From assembly GCA_029067025.1 (NCBI GenBank), contig JAIEFH010000102.1, forward strand, positions 1 to 22,692: DNA of 22,692 nucleotides, in the 5' to 3' direction. Below the pieces are notes generated by a model. It searched no databases. It was not told the origin of the DNA and was given only the letters and a program-made list of their open reading frames with translations. Positions 13,834 to 20,554 of this stretch are shown in pieces (position 1 is the first letter of the stretch; every line of letters starts with the position of its first letter). This DNA is from Oscillospiraceae bacterium. Lineage in GTDB: Bacteria > Bacillota > Clostridia > Oscillospirales > Oscillospiraceae. Made by a program: the position numbers and the translations under genes.

Positions 13834-14385
13834 ATGACCTATGAAATGACCGTGGCGGGCCTCAAGCGCCAGCTGCCCCTGTGTCCCATCAGCGACACCC
13901 TGATGATCGGCGCCTTTGTCATCTTCGGCGATGTGGAGCTGACCTGCGCCTGCGCCCGGGATCTGCTGAAGATCGCGCCGGAATTCGACTACATGGTGGC
14001 CCCCGAGGCCAAGGCCATCCCCCTGGTTCATGAAATGGCCCGGCAGAGCGGCCGGAACGACTACTTCCTGGTGCGCAAGAAGAAAAAAGCCTACATGAAC
14101 GGCGTGTTTGAGGCGGTGGATCGCTCCATCACCACTGAGGGGGAGCAGAAGCTGTACATGGACGGCGCGGACGCCAAGAAGATCCGCAGCAAACGCATCC
14201 TCATCCTGGACGACGTGATCTCCACCGGCGGCTCGCTGGCGGCGGTGGAAAGCCTGGTGGAGCAAGCCGGGGGCACCGTGGTGGGCCGGATGGCCATTCT
14301 GGCCGAGGGCGACGCTGCCAAACGGGGCGACATCCTGTTCCTGGAGCGGCTGCCCCTGTTTGACGCCGAGGGCAATCCACTGTAA
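13834..14385 (+). CDS. Purine phosphoribosyltransferase-like protein (adenine PRT family)
   Basis: A 183-residue type I phosphoribosyltransferase. The PRPP-binding loop LILDDVISTGGSL (123-135) is intact, with the two acidic residues followed by the TGG turn. The region FDYMVAPEAKAIPLVHEMAR (51-70) and the basic flexible loop RKKKKAYMNG (81-90) fit the adenine/xanthine PRT fold, which converts a free base plus PRPP to the nucleoside monophosphate and pyrophosphate. I cannot decide between adenine and another purine. AAGGAG at 13816-13821 lies 12 bases before the ATG. The gene shares its upstream region with the riboswitch-controlled purine permease but has its own promoter and is not under that riboswitch. 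Role inferred: purine salvage. Confidence 0.82.
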   Translation: MTYEMTVAGLKRQLPLCPISDTLMIGAFVIFGDVELTCACARDLLKIAPEFDYMVAPEAKAIPLVHEMARQSGRNDYFLVRKKKKAYMNGVFEAVDRSITTEGEQKLYMDGADAKKIRSKRILILDDVISTGGSLAAVESLVEQAGGTVVGRMAILAEGDAAKRGDILFLERLPLFDAEGNPL

Positions 14386-14413
14386 CGGTTGTTTGTTTTC
14401 CCTCATTTTGTTG

Positions 14414-14427
14414 CGAACATATGTTTA
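14414..14427 (+). promoter_or_regulatory. Second LexA-like box and adjacent GAACAAA/TTTGTTC palindrome
   Basis: CGAACATATGTTTA matches CGAACRNRYGTTYC at 13 of 14 positions. About 8 bases further on, GAACAAA and TTTGTTC form a 7-bp inverted repeat with a nine-base AT-rich loop. The box sits 47 bases upstream of the -35 of the next promoter, so direct repression is less certain than at lexA. Confidence 0.4.
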
Positions 14428-14473
14428 AATTTTGAACAAATTAAAAATTTTTGTTCGATTTCTTGAAAACCAC

Positions 14474-14502
14474 TTTACATTTTCCAAAGGCCATGCTATG
14501 AT
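14474..14502 (+). promoter_or_regulatory. Promoter of the transglutaminase-like lipoprotein gene
   Basis: TTTACA (14474-14479) and TATGAT (14497-14502) are 17 bases apart, and TGC before the -10 makes it an extended -10 promoter. Confidence 0.7.
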
Positions 14503-14515
14503 GTCACTGTAAGAG

Positions 14516-14551
14516 ATCGGCCCCCCCTGTTTGGGAGCAGGGAGGCCGGAT
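14516..14551 (+). other. Stable hairpin in the lipoprotein leader
   Basis: ATCGGCC and CCCTG on the left pair with CAGGG and GGCCGGAT on the right around a TTTGGGAG loop. It begins soon after the predicted transcript start and may protect the 5' end. It does not match a riboswitch class known to me. Confidence 0.4.
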
Positions 14552-14584
14552 CCCCGCCCTATATTTAGAAATGAGGTGTCAAGT

Positions 14585-15574
14585 ATGAACCTATGGAAAC
14601 GGCTGCTCCCCCTGGCCTTGGCCTTGACGCTCCTGGCCGGCTGCGCGTCCACCGGCAATGATATATCGGATGACGATATCTACACCAACCGTGTGGAGCT
14701 GCAGGAGGTCAACATCGAGGATGAGGCTGTGGCCATGTCCGAAGCGCCCGCCGCGCTGAGCACTCTGCTGCTGCCCGAGGCCTCGGGCGTCAACGTGGAG
14801 AAAAACAGTCGGGCGCAGATCGACTACTCCAACATCAAAGACGGCTATGTTATGGTCAAATGCTCTTCCGCCGGCAAAAAGTTGGTTGTACAGGTGTTCG
14901 GCCCGTCCTACTCCGTGAACCAGACCAAGTATACCTATAACTTGAACGCGGATGCATGGACTACCTTCCCCCTCTCCGACGGCAACGGCAGCTACAAGGT
15001 GACCGTGTATGAGAATACCAGCGGCAACAAGTACGCCGCCCTGCTGTCCGTCTCCTTCAACGTGACGCTGGAGGATGAATTTGCCCCCTTCCTGCGGCCC
15101 AACCAGTACGTGGACTATGCCAACGCCCCCAAGGCCGTCGCCAAGGCGGCGGAGCTGGCCGGCAATGAGACCGACCCGCTCAAGCTGGTGGAGATTATCT
15201 ACGACTACGTGGTGACCAACCTGACCTACGACAAGAAGCTGGCCGCCACCGTTAAGAGCGGCTATCTGCCCGTGCTGGACAACGTGCTGGCCAAGAAAAC
15301 CGGCATCTGCTTTGACTACGCCAGCCTGATGACCGGGATGCTGCGCAGCCTGGGCGTGCCCTGCAAGCTGGTGGTGGGCTACGCCGGCCAGGCCTATCAC
15401 GCCTGGATCAACGTCTGGTCGGAGGAGACCGGCTGGGTGACCGGCGCCATCTATTTCGACGGCAGCGCCTGGCAGCGGATGGACCCCACCTTCGCCTCCT
15501 CGGGCAAGCAGAGCTCGTCCATCATGAAGTACATTGGCAACGGGAAAAACTACAACCCGATGTATTTGTACTGA
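14585..15574 (+). CDS. Lipoprotein with transglutaminase-like domain
   Basis: A 329-residue exported lipoprotein. The signal peptide MNLWKRLLPLALALTLLAGC carries a lipobox (LAGC) with the lipidated Cys20, so the protein is expected on the outer face of the cytoplasmic membrane. Residues 75-165 look like a beta-rich domain. Residues 180-329 form a transglutaminase-like cysteine protease fold with Cys242 in TGICFDYA, His272 in YHAWINV and Asp300 in RMDPTFAS, a complete triad. Family members act as proteases, amidases or cross-linkers; the substrate here is unknown. The ATG at 14585 follows GAGGTG at 14573-14578. It is a single-gene unit with a terminator at 15627-15661. Confidence 0.88.
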   Translation: MNLWKRLLPLALALTLLAGCASTGNDISDDDIYTNRVELQEVNIEDEAVAMSEAPAALSTLLLPEASGVNVEKNSRAQIDYSNIKDGYVMVKCSSAGKKLVVQVFGPSYSVNQTKYTYNLNADAWTTFPLSDGNGSYKVTVYENTSGNKYAALLSVSFNVTLEDEFAPFLRPNQYVDYANAPKAVAKAAELAGNETDPLKLVEIIYDYVVTNLTYDKKLAATVKSGYLPVLDNVLAKKTGICFDYASLMTGMLRSLGVPCKLVVGYAGQAYHAWINVWSEETGWVTGAIYFDGSAWQRMDPTFASSGKQSSSIMKYIGNGKNYNPMYLY

Positions 15575-15602
15575 GGCCGGAGATAAAAATTTCAAAAAAG
15601 CC

Positions 15603-15631
15603 TTTACGAATGGATGGGTTTGAATTAAAAT
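15603..15631 (+). promoter_or_regulatory. Promoter of the type IV pilus-like operon, overlapping a terminator
   Basis: TTTACG (15603-15608) and TAAAAT (15626-15631) are 17 bases apart. The -10 overlaps the left arm of the upstream gene's terminator, and the start near 15638 falls inside that arm. Transcripts made here would lack most of the left arm and could not form the hairpin. Confidence 0.5.
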
Positions 15632-15661
15632 GGGTCTGTGGTATCCACAGGCCCATTTTTT
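15627..15661 (+). terminator. Intrinsic terminator of the lipoprotein gene
   Basis: AAAATGGGTCTGTGG pairs with CCACAGGCCCATTTT (one T-G wobble) around a TAT loop and ends in a T run. Confidence 0.88.
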
Positions 15662-15701
15662 ATGACACATAAACGCCATAGCGTGCAGATTGGAGCATTA
15701 C

Positions 15702-16745
15702 ATGAAACATAACAGTATTTCTCACGGGGAGCTGTCCTCCCTGTGCCTGGAGCTGTCCATGCTGTTCCACTCCGGCGTGGGCACAGGGGACGCCCTGACC
15801 CTGCTGGCGGAGGAGAGCGACCCGGCGTACCAGGCAATGCTCACCGACATGGCCAGCCGGGTGGATCTGGGCTCTACCCTGTCCGCTGCCATGCGGGAAA
15901 CAGGCCGGTTCCCCGCCTACGTATGCGGACTGGTGGAGGTGGGCGAACGGGCCGGACGCACCGAAGAGGCCCTGGCCGCCCTGGCCCGGTATTACGAGCG
16001 CCGCGCCCGGCTGGACCGGCGGATCAAGAGCGCCCTGCTCTATCCGGCGGTGATGCTGCTGCTGATGCTGGTGGTCATCGGGGTGCTGCTGATGCGGGTT
16101 CTGCCTATTTTTGACGATGTGTACGCCTCCCTGGGCGGGCGGCTCACCGGCGTGGCCGGCGGCCTGCTGACCCTGGGGCGCTGGCTGGACGGCGCGATGC
16201 CCGCGCTGTGGGTGCTGATGGCCGCCGTGACGGTATTCCTGGCCGCGTTCGCCGCCCTTCCCTCCTTCCGGGAGAAGCTTACCGCCCTCTGGCGCGGCAG
16301 CCGCGGCGACAAGGGCGTGGCCCGGAAGATGAACGACGCCCGGCTGGCCCAGGCCCTGTCCATGGGCATGGCCAGCGGGATGCCCGTTGAGGAGGCGCTG
16401 GAGCTGGCCTCCGGCCTGCTGGACGACGTACCCCAGACCAAGGAGCGCTGCCTGGAGTGCCGCGCCCGCCTGGAGCAGGGGGAGCGCCTGGCCGCCGCCA
16501 TGCGGGGGAGCGACCTGCTGCCCTCCCGGGCCTGCCGCCTGCTGGAGCTGGGCCAGCGCAGCGGCACCGGGGACGCCGCCATGGAGAAGATCGCGGACGA
16601 CCTGTCCGAGGAGAGCGAGGCCGCGCTGGAGGATCGGGTGAGCCGGGTGGAGCCCGCCCTGGTGCTGGTATGCTCCATTCTGGTGGGGCTGATCCTGCTG
16701 TCTGTGATGCTGCCGCTGATGCACATCATGTCGGCCATCGGGTGA
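15702..16745 (+). CDS. Type II secretion / type IV pilus inner-membrane platform protein (GspF/PilC family)
   Basis: A 347-residue membrane platform protein that would couple the assembly ATPase to pilin polymerisation. It has the duplicated T2SSF layout: cytoplasmic domain 1 (about 12-112, with LELSMLFHSGV and GRFPAYVCGLVEVGERAG), membrane helices at about 113-134 and 166-186, domain 2 (about 210-316, with LAQALSMGMASGMPVEEALELA and LLELGQRSG) and a last helix at 317-340. It is somewhat shorter than the usual roughly 400 residues, mainly at the N-terminus. The ATG at 15702 follows GGAG six bases upstream. It is first in a six-gene operon ending with a PilT-type ATPase. Confidence 0.9.
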   Translation: MKHNSISHGELSSLCLELSMLFHSGVGTGDALTLLAEESDPAYQAMLTDMASRVDLGSTLSAAMRETGRFPAYVCGLVEVGERAGRTEEALAALARYYERRARLDRRIKSALLYPAVMLLLMLVVIGVLLMRVLPIFDDVYASLGGRLTGVAGGLLTLGRWLDGAMPALWVLMAAVTVFLAAFAALPSFREKLTALWRGSRGDKGVARKMNDARLAQALSMGMASGMPVEEALELASGLLDDVPQTKERCLECRARLEQGERLAAAMRGSDLLPSRACRLLELGQRSGTGDAAMEKIADDLSEESEAALEDRVSRVEPALVLVCSILVGLILLSVMLPLMHIMSAIG

Positions 16746-16751
16746 CGGGCC

Positions 16752-17075
16752 ATGAGGAAACAGAAAGCCCCCTGGGGGGCCTTGCTCCGCGCCCTGCTGC
16801 TCCCCGCGATTATTGTGGCGGTGCTGGTGTTTTTCTCCACCGCCCTCAACAGCATCGAGAGCGGCCGTGGGGAGGAGAACAAGCGGCAGCTTGAGCAGGC
16901 CCTGCGCCGGGGCTGTGTGGCCTGCTATGCCGCCGAGGGGATCTATCCCCCCGACATCGACTACCTGAAGGAGCACTACGGCGTCCAGGTTGACGAGACG
17001 CAGTATGTCGTGTTTTACACGGCGTTTGCCGACAACCTGATGCCCGACATCACCGTTCTGGAGCAGACACCATGA
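16752..17075 (+). CDS. Small membrane-anchored pilus-operon protein (pseudopilin-like)
   Basis: A 107-residue protein with one N-terminal membrane helix (about 12-32, LLRALLLPAIIVAVLVFFSTA) and a C-terminal extracytoplasmic part. The segment CYAAEGIYPPDIDYLKEHYGV followed by a Tyr-rich strand and FADNLMPDITV resembles small globular domains seen in pilus clusters of Clostridia, but I know no named family with certainty. There is no GFTLxE prepilin signature. It starts six bases after the GspF-like stop codon and its stop overlaps the next start (ATGA). By position and topology it is a minor-pilin-like subunit; that is an inference. Confidence 0.65.
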   Translation: MRKQKAPWGALLRALLLPAIIVAVLVFFSTALNSIESGRGEENKRQLEQALRRGCVACYAAEGIYPPDIDYLKEHYGVQVDETQYVVFYTAFADNLMPDITVLEQTP

Positions 17076-17554
17076 GACGAAAGCAGATCCAACATCATAT
17101 CGACGCGCTGATCGCCCTGCTTCTGTTCGGGGTGTTCGCCGCGTGCGTCCTGGCGGTGCTGCTCACCGGGGCGGACGCCTACCGCCGCCTGACCCTGCGG
17201 GATCAGGAAGCCTCCACCCGGCGCGCCTGCACCCAGTACATCGCCACCAAGGTGCGGCAGTCCGACGCGGCGGACAACCTGTCCGTGGCAAGTGTCCAAG
17301 GCGTACCGACGCTGATCCTGGGCGGGGACGAGGAATACGTCACCTATATCTACTGCTACGGCGGCTGGCTACGGGAGCTGTACAGCTGGTCTGAGCAGCC
17401 CATGTCCCCTGAGGACGGCCGGGAACTGGTGCAGGCGGAGGCGCTTGACCTGTCCCTGGCGGACGGGCTGCTCACTGTCCGGGTCACGGATGCCCAGGGC
17501 GGTGAGGACACGCTGCTGCTGTCGCTGAGAAGCGAAGGGGGTGGGGCGTCATGA
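17072..17554 (+). CDS. DUF4860-like membrane-anchored protein of the pilus operon
   Basis: A 160-residue protein with one N-terminal membrane helix (about 10-32, IDALIALLLFGVFAACVLAVLL) followed by a soluble domain with GADAYRRLTLRDQ, RACTQYIATKVRQSDAADNL and YVTYIYCYGGWLRELY. This pattern matches my recollection of DUF4860 (PF16152), a pseudopilin-like family found with type IV pilus genes in Firmicutes. No canonical prepilin peptidase site is visible. Start and stop each overlap the neighbouring gene by four bases (ATGA), indicating tight translational coupling. Confidence 0.7.
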   Translation: MRRKQIQHHIDALIALLLFGVFAACVLAVLLTGADAYRRLTLRDQEASTRRACTQYIATKVRQSDAADNLSVASVQGVPTLILGGDEEYVTYIYCYGGWLRELYSWSEQPMSPEDGRELVQAEALDLSLADGLLTVRVTDAQGGEDTLLLSLRSEGGGAS

Positions 17555-17997
17555 AGAGCAAAGCCCCCCTGGCCATGATGGAGCAGATCGTCATGCTGCT
17601 GGTGTTCGCGCTGGCGGCGGCGCTGTGCCTCCAGGCCTTTGTGAAGTCGGATCAGTTGTCCAAGCACAGCGAGGCCCGGGATCACGCGGCGGTGCTGTGT
17701 CAGAACGCGGCGGAAGTCCTGCGCTCGGCCAAAGGGGAGACGTGGGCCGTATCCGCGGCGCTGGACTGTCCATATCCTTATGGCTACACCCGGATGCCCC
17801 TGGCTATCTACTATGATGATAACTGGGACATGGTTATTGACACAGAAGGCGCCTACTGCCTGAAGGTGGAACCCCTGGATGGCAGCGGAATTCCTGGCCT
17901 GGGCAAAGGATATGTCGCGGTGACCGCGACGGACACCGGCGAGATCCTGTTTGAGCTGGACGTCGCCTGGCAGGAGGAGGTGGGTGCCCATGGCTGA
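17551..17997 (+). CDS. Membrane-anchored protein of the pilus operon, unknown family
   Basis: A 148-residue protein with an N-terminal membrane helix (about 10-30, MEQIVMLLVFALAAALCLQAF) followed by a helical stretch (SDQLSKHSEARDHAAVLCQNAAEVLRS) and a beta-rich tail. A long N-terminal helix that begins in the membrane and continues outside is the build of a pseudopilin, and a Glu (E12) lies at the start of the helix, but the Gly-Phe before it is missing. The start overlaps the preceding stop by four bases; the end overlaps the next gene by eight. Specific function unknown. Confidence 0.65.
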   Translation: MKSKAPLAMMEQIVMLLVFALAAALCLQAFVKSDQLSKHSEARDHAAVLCQNAAEVLRSAKGETWAVSAALDCPYPYGYTRMPLAIYYDDNWDMVIDTEGAYCLKVEPLDGSGIPGLGKGYVAVTATDTGEILFELDVAWQEEVGAHG

Positions 17998-18505
17998 TCG
18001 GAAAAGGGAGGGCATGGCCCCTCCCGTTCTGGGCGGCAGTTCCCTGCTGGTGGCCTTCGCGGTGCTGGCCCTGACGGTGTTCGCCCTATTGAGCCTGTCC
18101 ACCGTCCGGGCGGACGTGCGGCTGGCGGACGCCTCCGCCCAGGCCGTGACCGACTACTACGCCGCCGATTGCCAGGCCCAGGAGATTTTGGCCCGGCTGC
18201 GCGGCGGCGAGACGGTGGAGGGTGTGGAAAACCTCATGCCGTGGCAGCAGGGAGACGAGGCGCCCTCCGTGCTCTCCTCACCCCCGGGGACGGAGACCAG
18301 CCTCCCGCTGGATGACGAGTACCTCTACACCGCTCCGGCTGCGGTGTACGTGGGCTACACCGTCCCCATCTCGGACACCCAGGAGCTCCAGGTGGAGGTC
18401 GTACTGCACGGGGCGGACTATGAGGTCCTGCGCTGGCAGGCCGTCCCCATCGGCGAGTGGGAGCCGGACGACCATCTGAACGTCTGGACCGGAGAAGAAG
18501 AATAA
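17990..18505 (+). CDS. Membrane-anchored protein of the pilus operon, PilX-like layout
   Basis: A 171-residue protein starting MADRKREGMAPPVLGGSSLL, with a membrane helix at about 18-40 and then STVRADVRLADASAQAVTDYYAADCQAQEILARLRGG-type helical sequence before a beta-rich C-terminal half. A basic head, Gly-Gly, a hydrophobic helix and an Ala/Asp-rich amphipathic helix recall minor pilins of the PilX/GspK kind, though I recognise no named family. The ATG at 17990 has GGAGGAGG upstream and overlaps the previous gene by eight bases; an in-frame ATG at 17951 would lie deep in that gene. PilT follows 12 bases downstream. Confidence 0.65.
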   Translation: MADRKREGMAPPVLGGSSLLVAFAVLALTVFALLSLSTVRADVRLADASAQAVTDYYAADCQAQEILARLRGGETVEGVENLMPWQQGDEAPSVLSSPPGTETSLPLDDEYLYTAPAAVYVGYTVPISDTQELQVEVVLHGADYEVLRWQAVPIGEWEPDDHLNVWTGEEE

Positions 18506-18517
18506 GGAGCGGAAACC

Positions 18518-19576
18518 ATGGCAGAACTATTGGATTATTTGAAGCGGGCGGTGGAGGACAGTGCCTCCGACCTGTTTATTGTAGCGGGCGGCCCGGTGTG
18601 CGAAAAGCTGGATAAGAAGCTGATCCCCATCGGCACAGACCGCGTCATGCCCAAGGACGCGGAGGAGCTGGTTACCCAGCTTTACGCCAAGGCCGGACGG
18701 CCCAGGGACGTCTTTTTGCAGGATGGGGACGACGACTTCTCCTTCTCTGTGGCCGGGCTGGCCCGGTTCCGGGTGAACACCTACCGCCAGCGCGGCTCCA
18801 TGGCGGCGGTGGTTCGGGTGGTGGCCTTCGGCATCCCGGACTGGCAGGCCCTGCACATCCCGCCCCAGGTGATGGAGCTGGCCAGTCTCACCCACGGCAT
18901 GGTGCTGGTCACCGGCACGGCGGGCAGCGGCAAGTCCACCACCCAGGCCTGCGTCATCGACCGGATCAACCAGACCCGGAGCGGCCACATCATCACCCTG
19001 GAGGACCCCATCGAGTACCTCCACCGCAACGCCAAAAGCATCGTCTCCCAGCGGGAGATCTCCATCGACACCCAGGACTACCTCGCCGCCCTGCGGGCCT
19101 GCCTGCGTCAGGCTCCCGACGTGATCCTCCTGGGCGAGATGCGCGATCACGAGACCATCCGCACCGCCATGACCGCGGCGGAGACGGGCCATCTGCTCAT
19201 CGCCACGCTGCACACCAACGGCGCGGTGAACACGGTAGACCGCATTGTGGACTCCTTTCCCAGCGCCCAGCAGGAGCAGGTGCGCTCCCAGTTGTCCATG
19301 GTGCTGCGCACCGTAGTGAGCCAGCAGCTGCTGCCCGACAAGGACGGCGGCATGGTGCCCGCCTATGAGATCATGCAGATGAACAACGCCATCCGCAGCC
19401 TCATTCGGGACAATAAGACCCACCAGATCGACAACGCCATTGCCGCCGGCGGGGCGGAGGGCATGATTTCCATGGATCAGTCCATCCTGGCGCTGTACAA
19501 GGCGGGGGAAATCACCATGGAGACCGCGCTGGAGTACTCCGACAACCCCGAGCAGCTCCGGCGTCGGCTGGGCTGA
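18518..19576 (+). CDS. pilT: PilT-type pilus retraction ATPase
   Basis: A 352-residue cytoplasmic hexameric ATPase of the type II/IV secretion superfamily. An N-terminal PAS-like domain (1-110, with SASDLFIVAGGPV) is followed by the RecA-like core: Walker A GTAGSGKST (133-141), Asp box LEDPIE (161-166), Walker B DVILLGEMRD (201-210) and His box HLLIATLHTNGAVNTVDRI (225-243). The C-terminal AIRSLIRD (291-298) corresponds to the AIRNLIRE motif needed for retraction in PilT, and the length is right for PilT rather than PilB. There is no N-terminal MshEN domain and no zinc-binding Cys cluster, both of which PilB/GspE usually have. The start follows AAGGAG (18504-18509). It is the only assembly-type ATPase in this operon. 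Confidence 0.93.
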   Translation: MAELLDYLKRAVEDSASDLFIVAGGPVCEKLDKKLIPIGTDRVMPKDAEELVTQLYAKAGRPRDVFLQDGDDDFSFSVAGLARFRVNTYRQRGSMAAVVRVVAFGIPDWQALHIPPQVMELASLTHGMVLVTGTAGSGKSTTQACVIDRINQTRSGHIITLEDPIEYLHRNAKSIVSQREISIDTQDYLAALRACLRQAPDVILLGEMRDHETIRTAMTAAETGHLLIATLHTNGAVNTVDRIVDSFPSAQQEQVRSQLSMVLRTVVSQQLLPDKDGGMVPAYEIMQMNNAIRSLIRDNKTHQIDNAIAAGGAEGMISMDQSILALYKAGEITMETALEYSDNPEQLRRRLG

Positions 19577-19595
19577 ACACAGGTCAAGAATAAAA

Positions 19596-19625
19596 GCGCG
19601 CCCCCGGCAGGTGTCCGGGGGCGCT
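19596..19625 (+). terminator. Hairpin terminator of the pilus-like operon
   Basis: GCGCCCCCGG (19598-19607) pairs with CCGGGGGCGC (19614-19623), extended by AAGC/GCTT with a bulge. The T tract is poor (TTCGCATT), so it is a moderate terminator. Confidence 0.6.
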
Positions 19626-19641
19626 TCGCATTGACAAAGTA

Positions 19642-19670
19642 TTGACAAACTTGGGCCCAACAGGTAAAAT
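19642..19670 (+). promoter_or_regulatory. Promoter of the SDR oxidoreductase gene
   Basis: TTGACA (19642-19647) and TAAAAT (19665-19670) are 17 bases apart. A second TTGACA lies 11 bases upstream (19631-19636) at the end of the preceding terminator. The leader carries a TGCGGC/GCCGCA hairpin near 19686-19701. Confidence 0.75.
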
Positions 19671-19742
19671 AAACGTTACGTAGGTTGCGGCGCACGCCGC
19701 ACGCAAAAACAACTAAAAACAGGAAAGAAGGAGACCTGCACT

Positions 19743-20480
19743 ATGCTGAAGAACAAGACTGCCGTCGTCACCGGCGGCACCCGAGGCATCGGCTTCGCCA
19801 TCGTCAAGACCTACCTGGACAACGGCGCCAACGTGGTGGTGGCCGGCTCCCGTCAGGAGACGGTGGACAAGGCCCTGGAAAAGCTGGCTGAGTACGGCGA
19901 CCGTGTGATGGGCATCTGCCCCGACCTGTGCGACCCGGAGGCGGTGGGCGCGGCCTTCGCCGCCGCCAAGGAGAAGTTTGGCAGTCTGGACATTTTGGTG
20001 AACAACGCGGGCATCTCCTCCCGCACCAGCCTGTACGACTACACCGTGGACGAGTTCGGCAAGATTTTTGACCTGAACGTGAAGGCGCTGTTCGTGTGCG
20101 CCCAGGCGGCGGCCCGGATCATGAAGGAGCAGGGCGGCGGCGTCATCCTCAACACCAGCTCCATGGTGTCCGAGTTCGGCCAGCCCTCCGGCAGCGGCTA
20201 CCCCGCCTCCAAGTTCGCCGTCAACGGCCTGACCAGGTCCTGGGCCCGTGAGCTGGGCAAGGATCACATCCGGGTGAACGCGGTGGCCCCCGGCGTCACC
20301 GCCACCGACATGGTGGCCGCCCTCCCCAAGGAGATGGTGGACCGCATTTCCGCCGGCATCCCCCTGGGCCGGGTGGGCCAGCCCGAGGACGTGGCCAACG
20401 CCTTCCTCTACCTGGCCAGTGACCAGGCCGGCTACGTCACCGGCACCATTCTGAAGGTGGACGGCGCGACCATGACCTGA
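19743..20480 (+). CDS. SDR family oxidoreductase (FabG-like)
   Basis: A 245-residue classical short-chain dehydrogenase/reductase, expected to act on a carbonyl/alcohol substrate with NAD(P)(H) in the cytoplasm. The cofactor motif TGGTRGIG (10-17), DL after beta-3 (61-62), NNAG (87-90), Asn112 and the catalytic Ser140, Tyr153 and Lys157 (YPASK) are all present, as is the APGVTATDM segment. Arg37 in GSRQE suggests a preference for NADPH. It resembles 3-oxoacyl-ACP reductase in length and motifs, but no fatty acid genes are adjacent, so a FabG function is not claimed. The ATG follows AGAAGGAG with good spacing. It is a single-gene unit. Confidence 0.93.
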   Translation: MLKNKTAVVTGGTRGIGFAIVKTYLDNGANVVVAGSRQETVDKALEKLAEYGDRVMGICPDLCDPEAVGAAFAAAKEKFGSLDILVNNAGISSRTSLYDYTVDEFGKIFDLNVKALFVCAQAAARIMKEQGGGVILNTSSMVSEFGQPSGSGYPASKFAVNGLTRSWARELGKDHIRVNAVAPGVTATDMVAALPKEMVDRISAGIPLGRVGQPEDVANAFLYLASDQAGYVTGTILKVDGATMT

Positions 20481-20498
20481 GACTTCCTGTATGACAAA

Positions 20499-20541
20499 AC
20501 CCGGGATCGGGGCCAATGGCCCCGATCCCGGGTCATTTTTT
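20499..20541. terminator. Bidirectional terminator between the SDR gene and the peptide ABC operon
   Basis: A perfect 16-bp GC-rich stem (20499-20514 with 20518-20533) with an AAT loop is followed by CATTTTTT on the plus strand. It lies just beyond the ABC operon stop on the minus strand and is flanked by AAAA on the left, so it can also act there. Confidence 0.88.
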
Positions 20542-20554
20542 GCCAAAGCGCTGT

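Noticed and set aside
14516..14551. Known riboswitch in front of the lipoprotein gene
   Set aside because: A single hairpin without the conserved core of any class I know; no terminator or ribosome-binding-site sequestering arm was seen.
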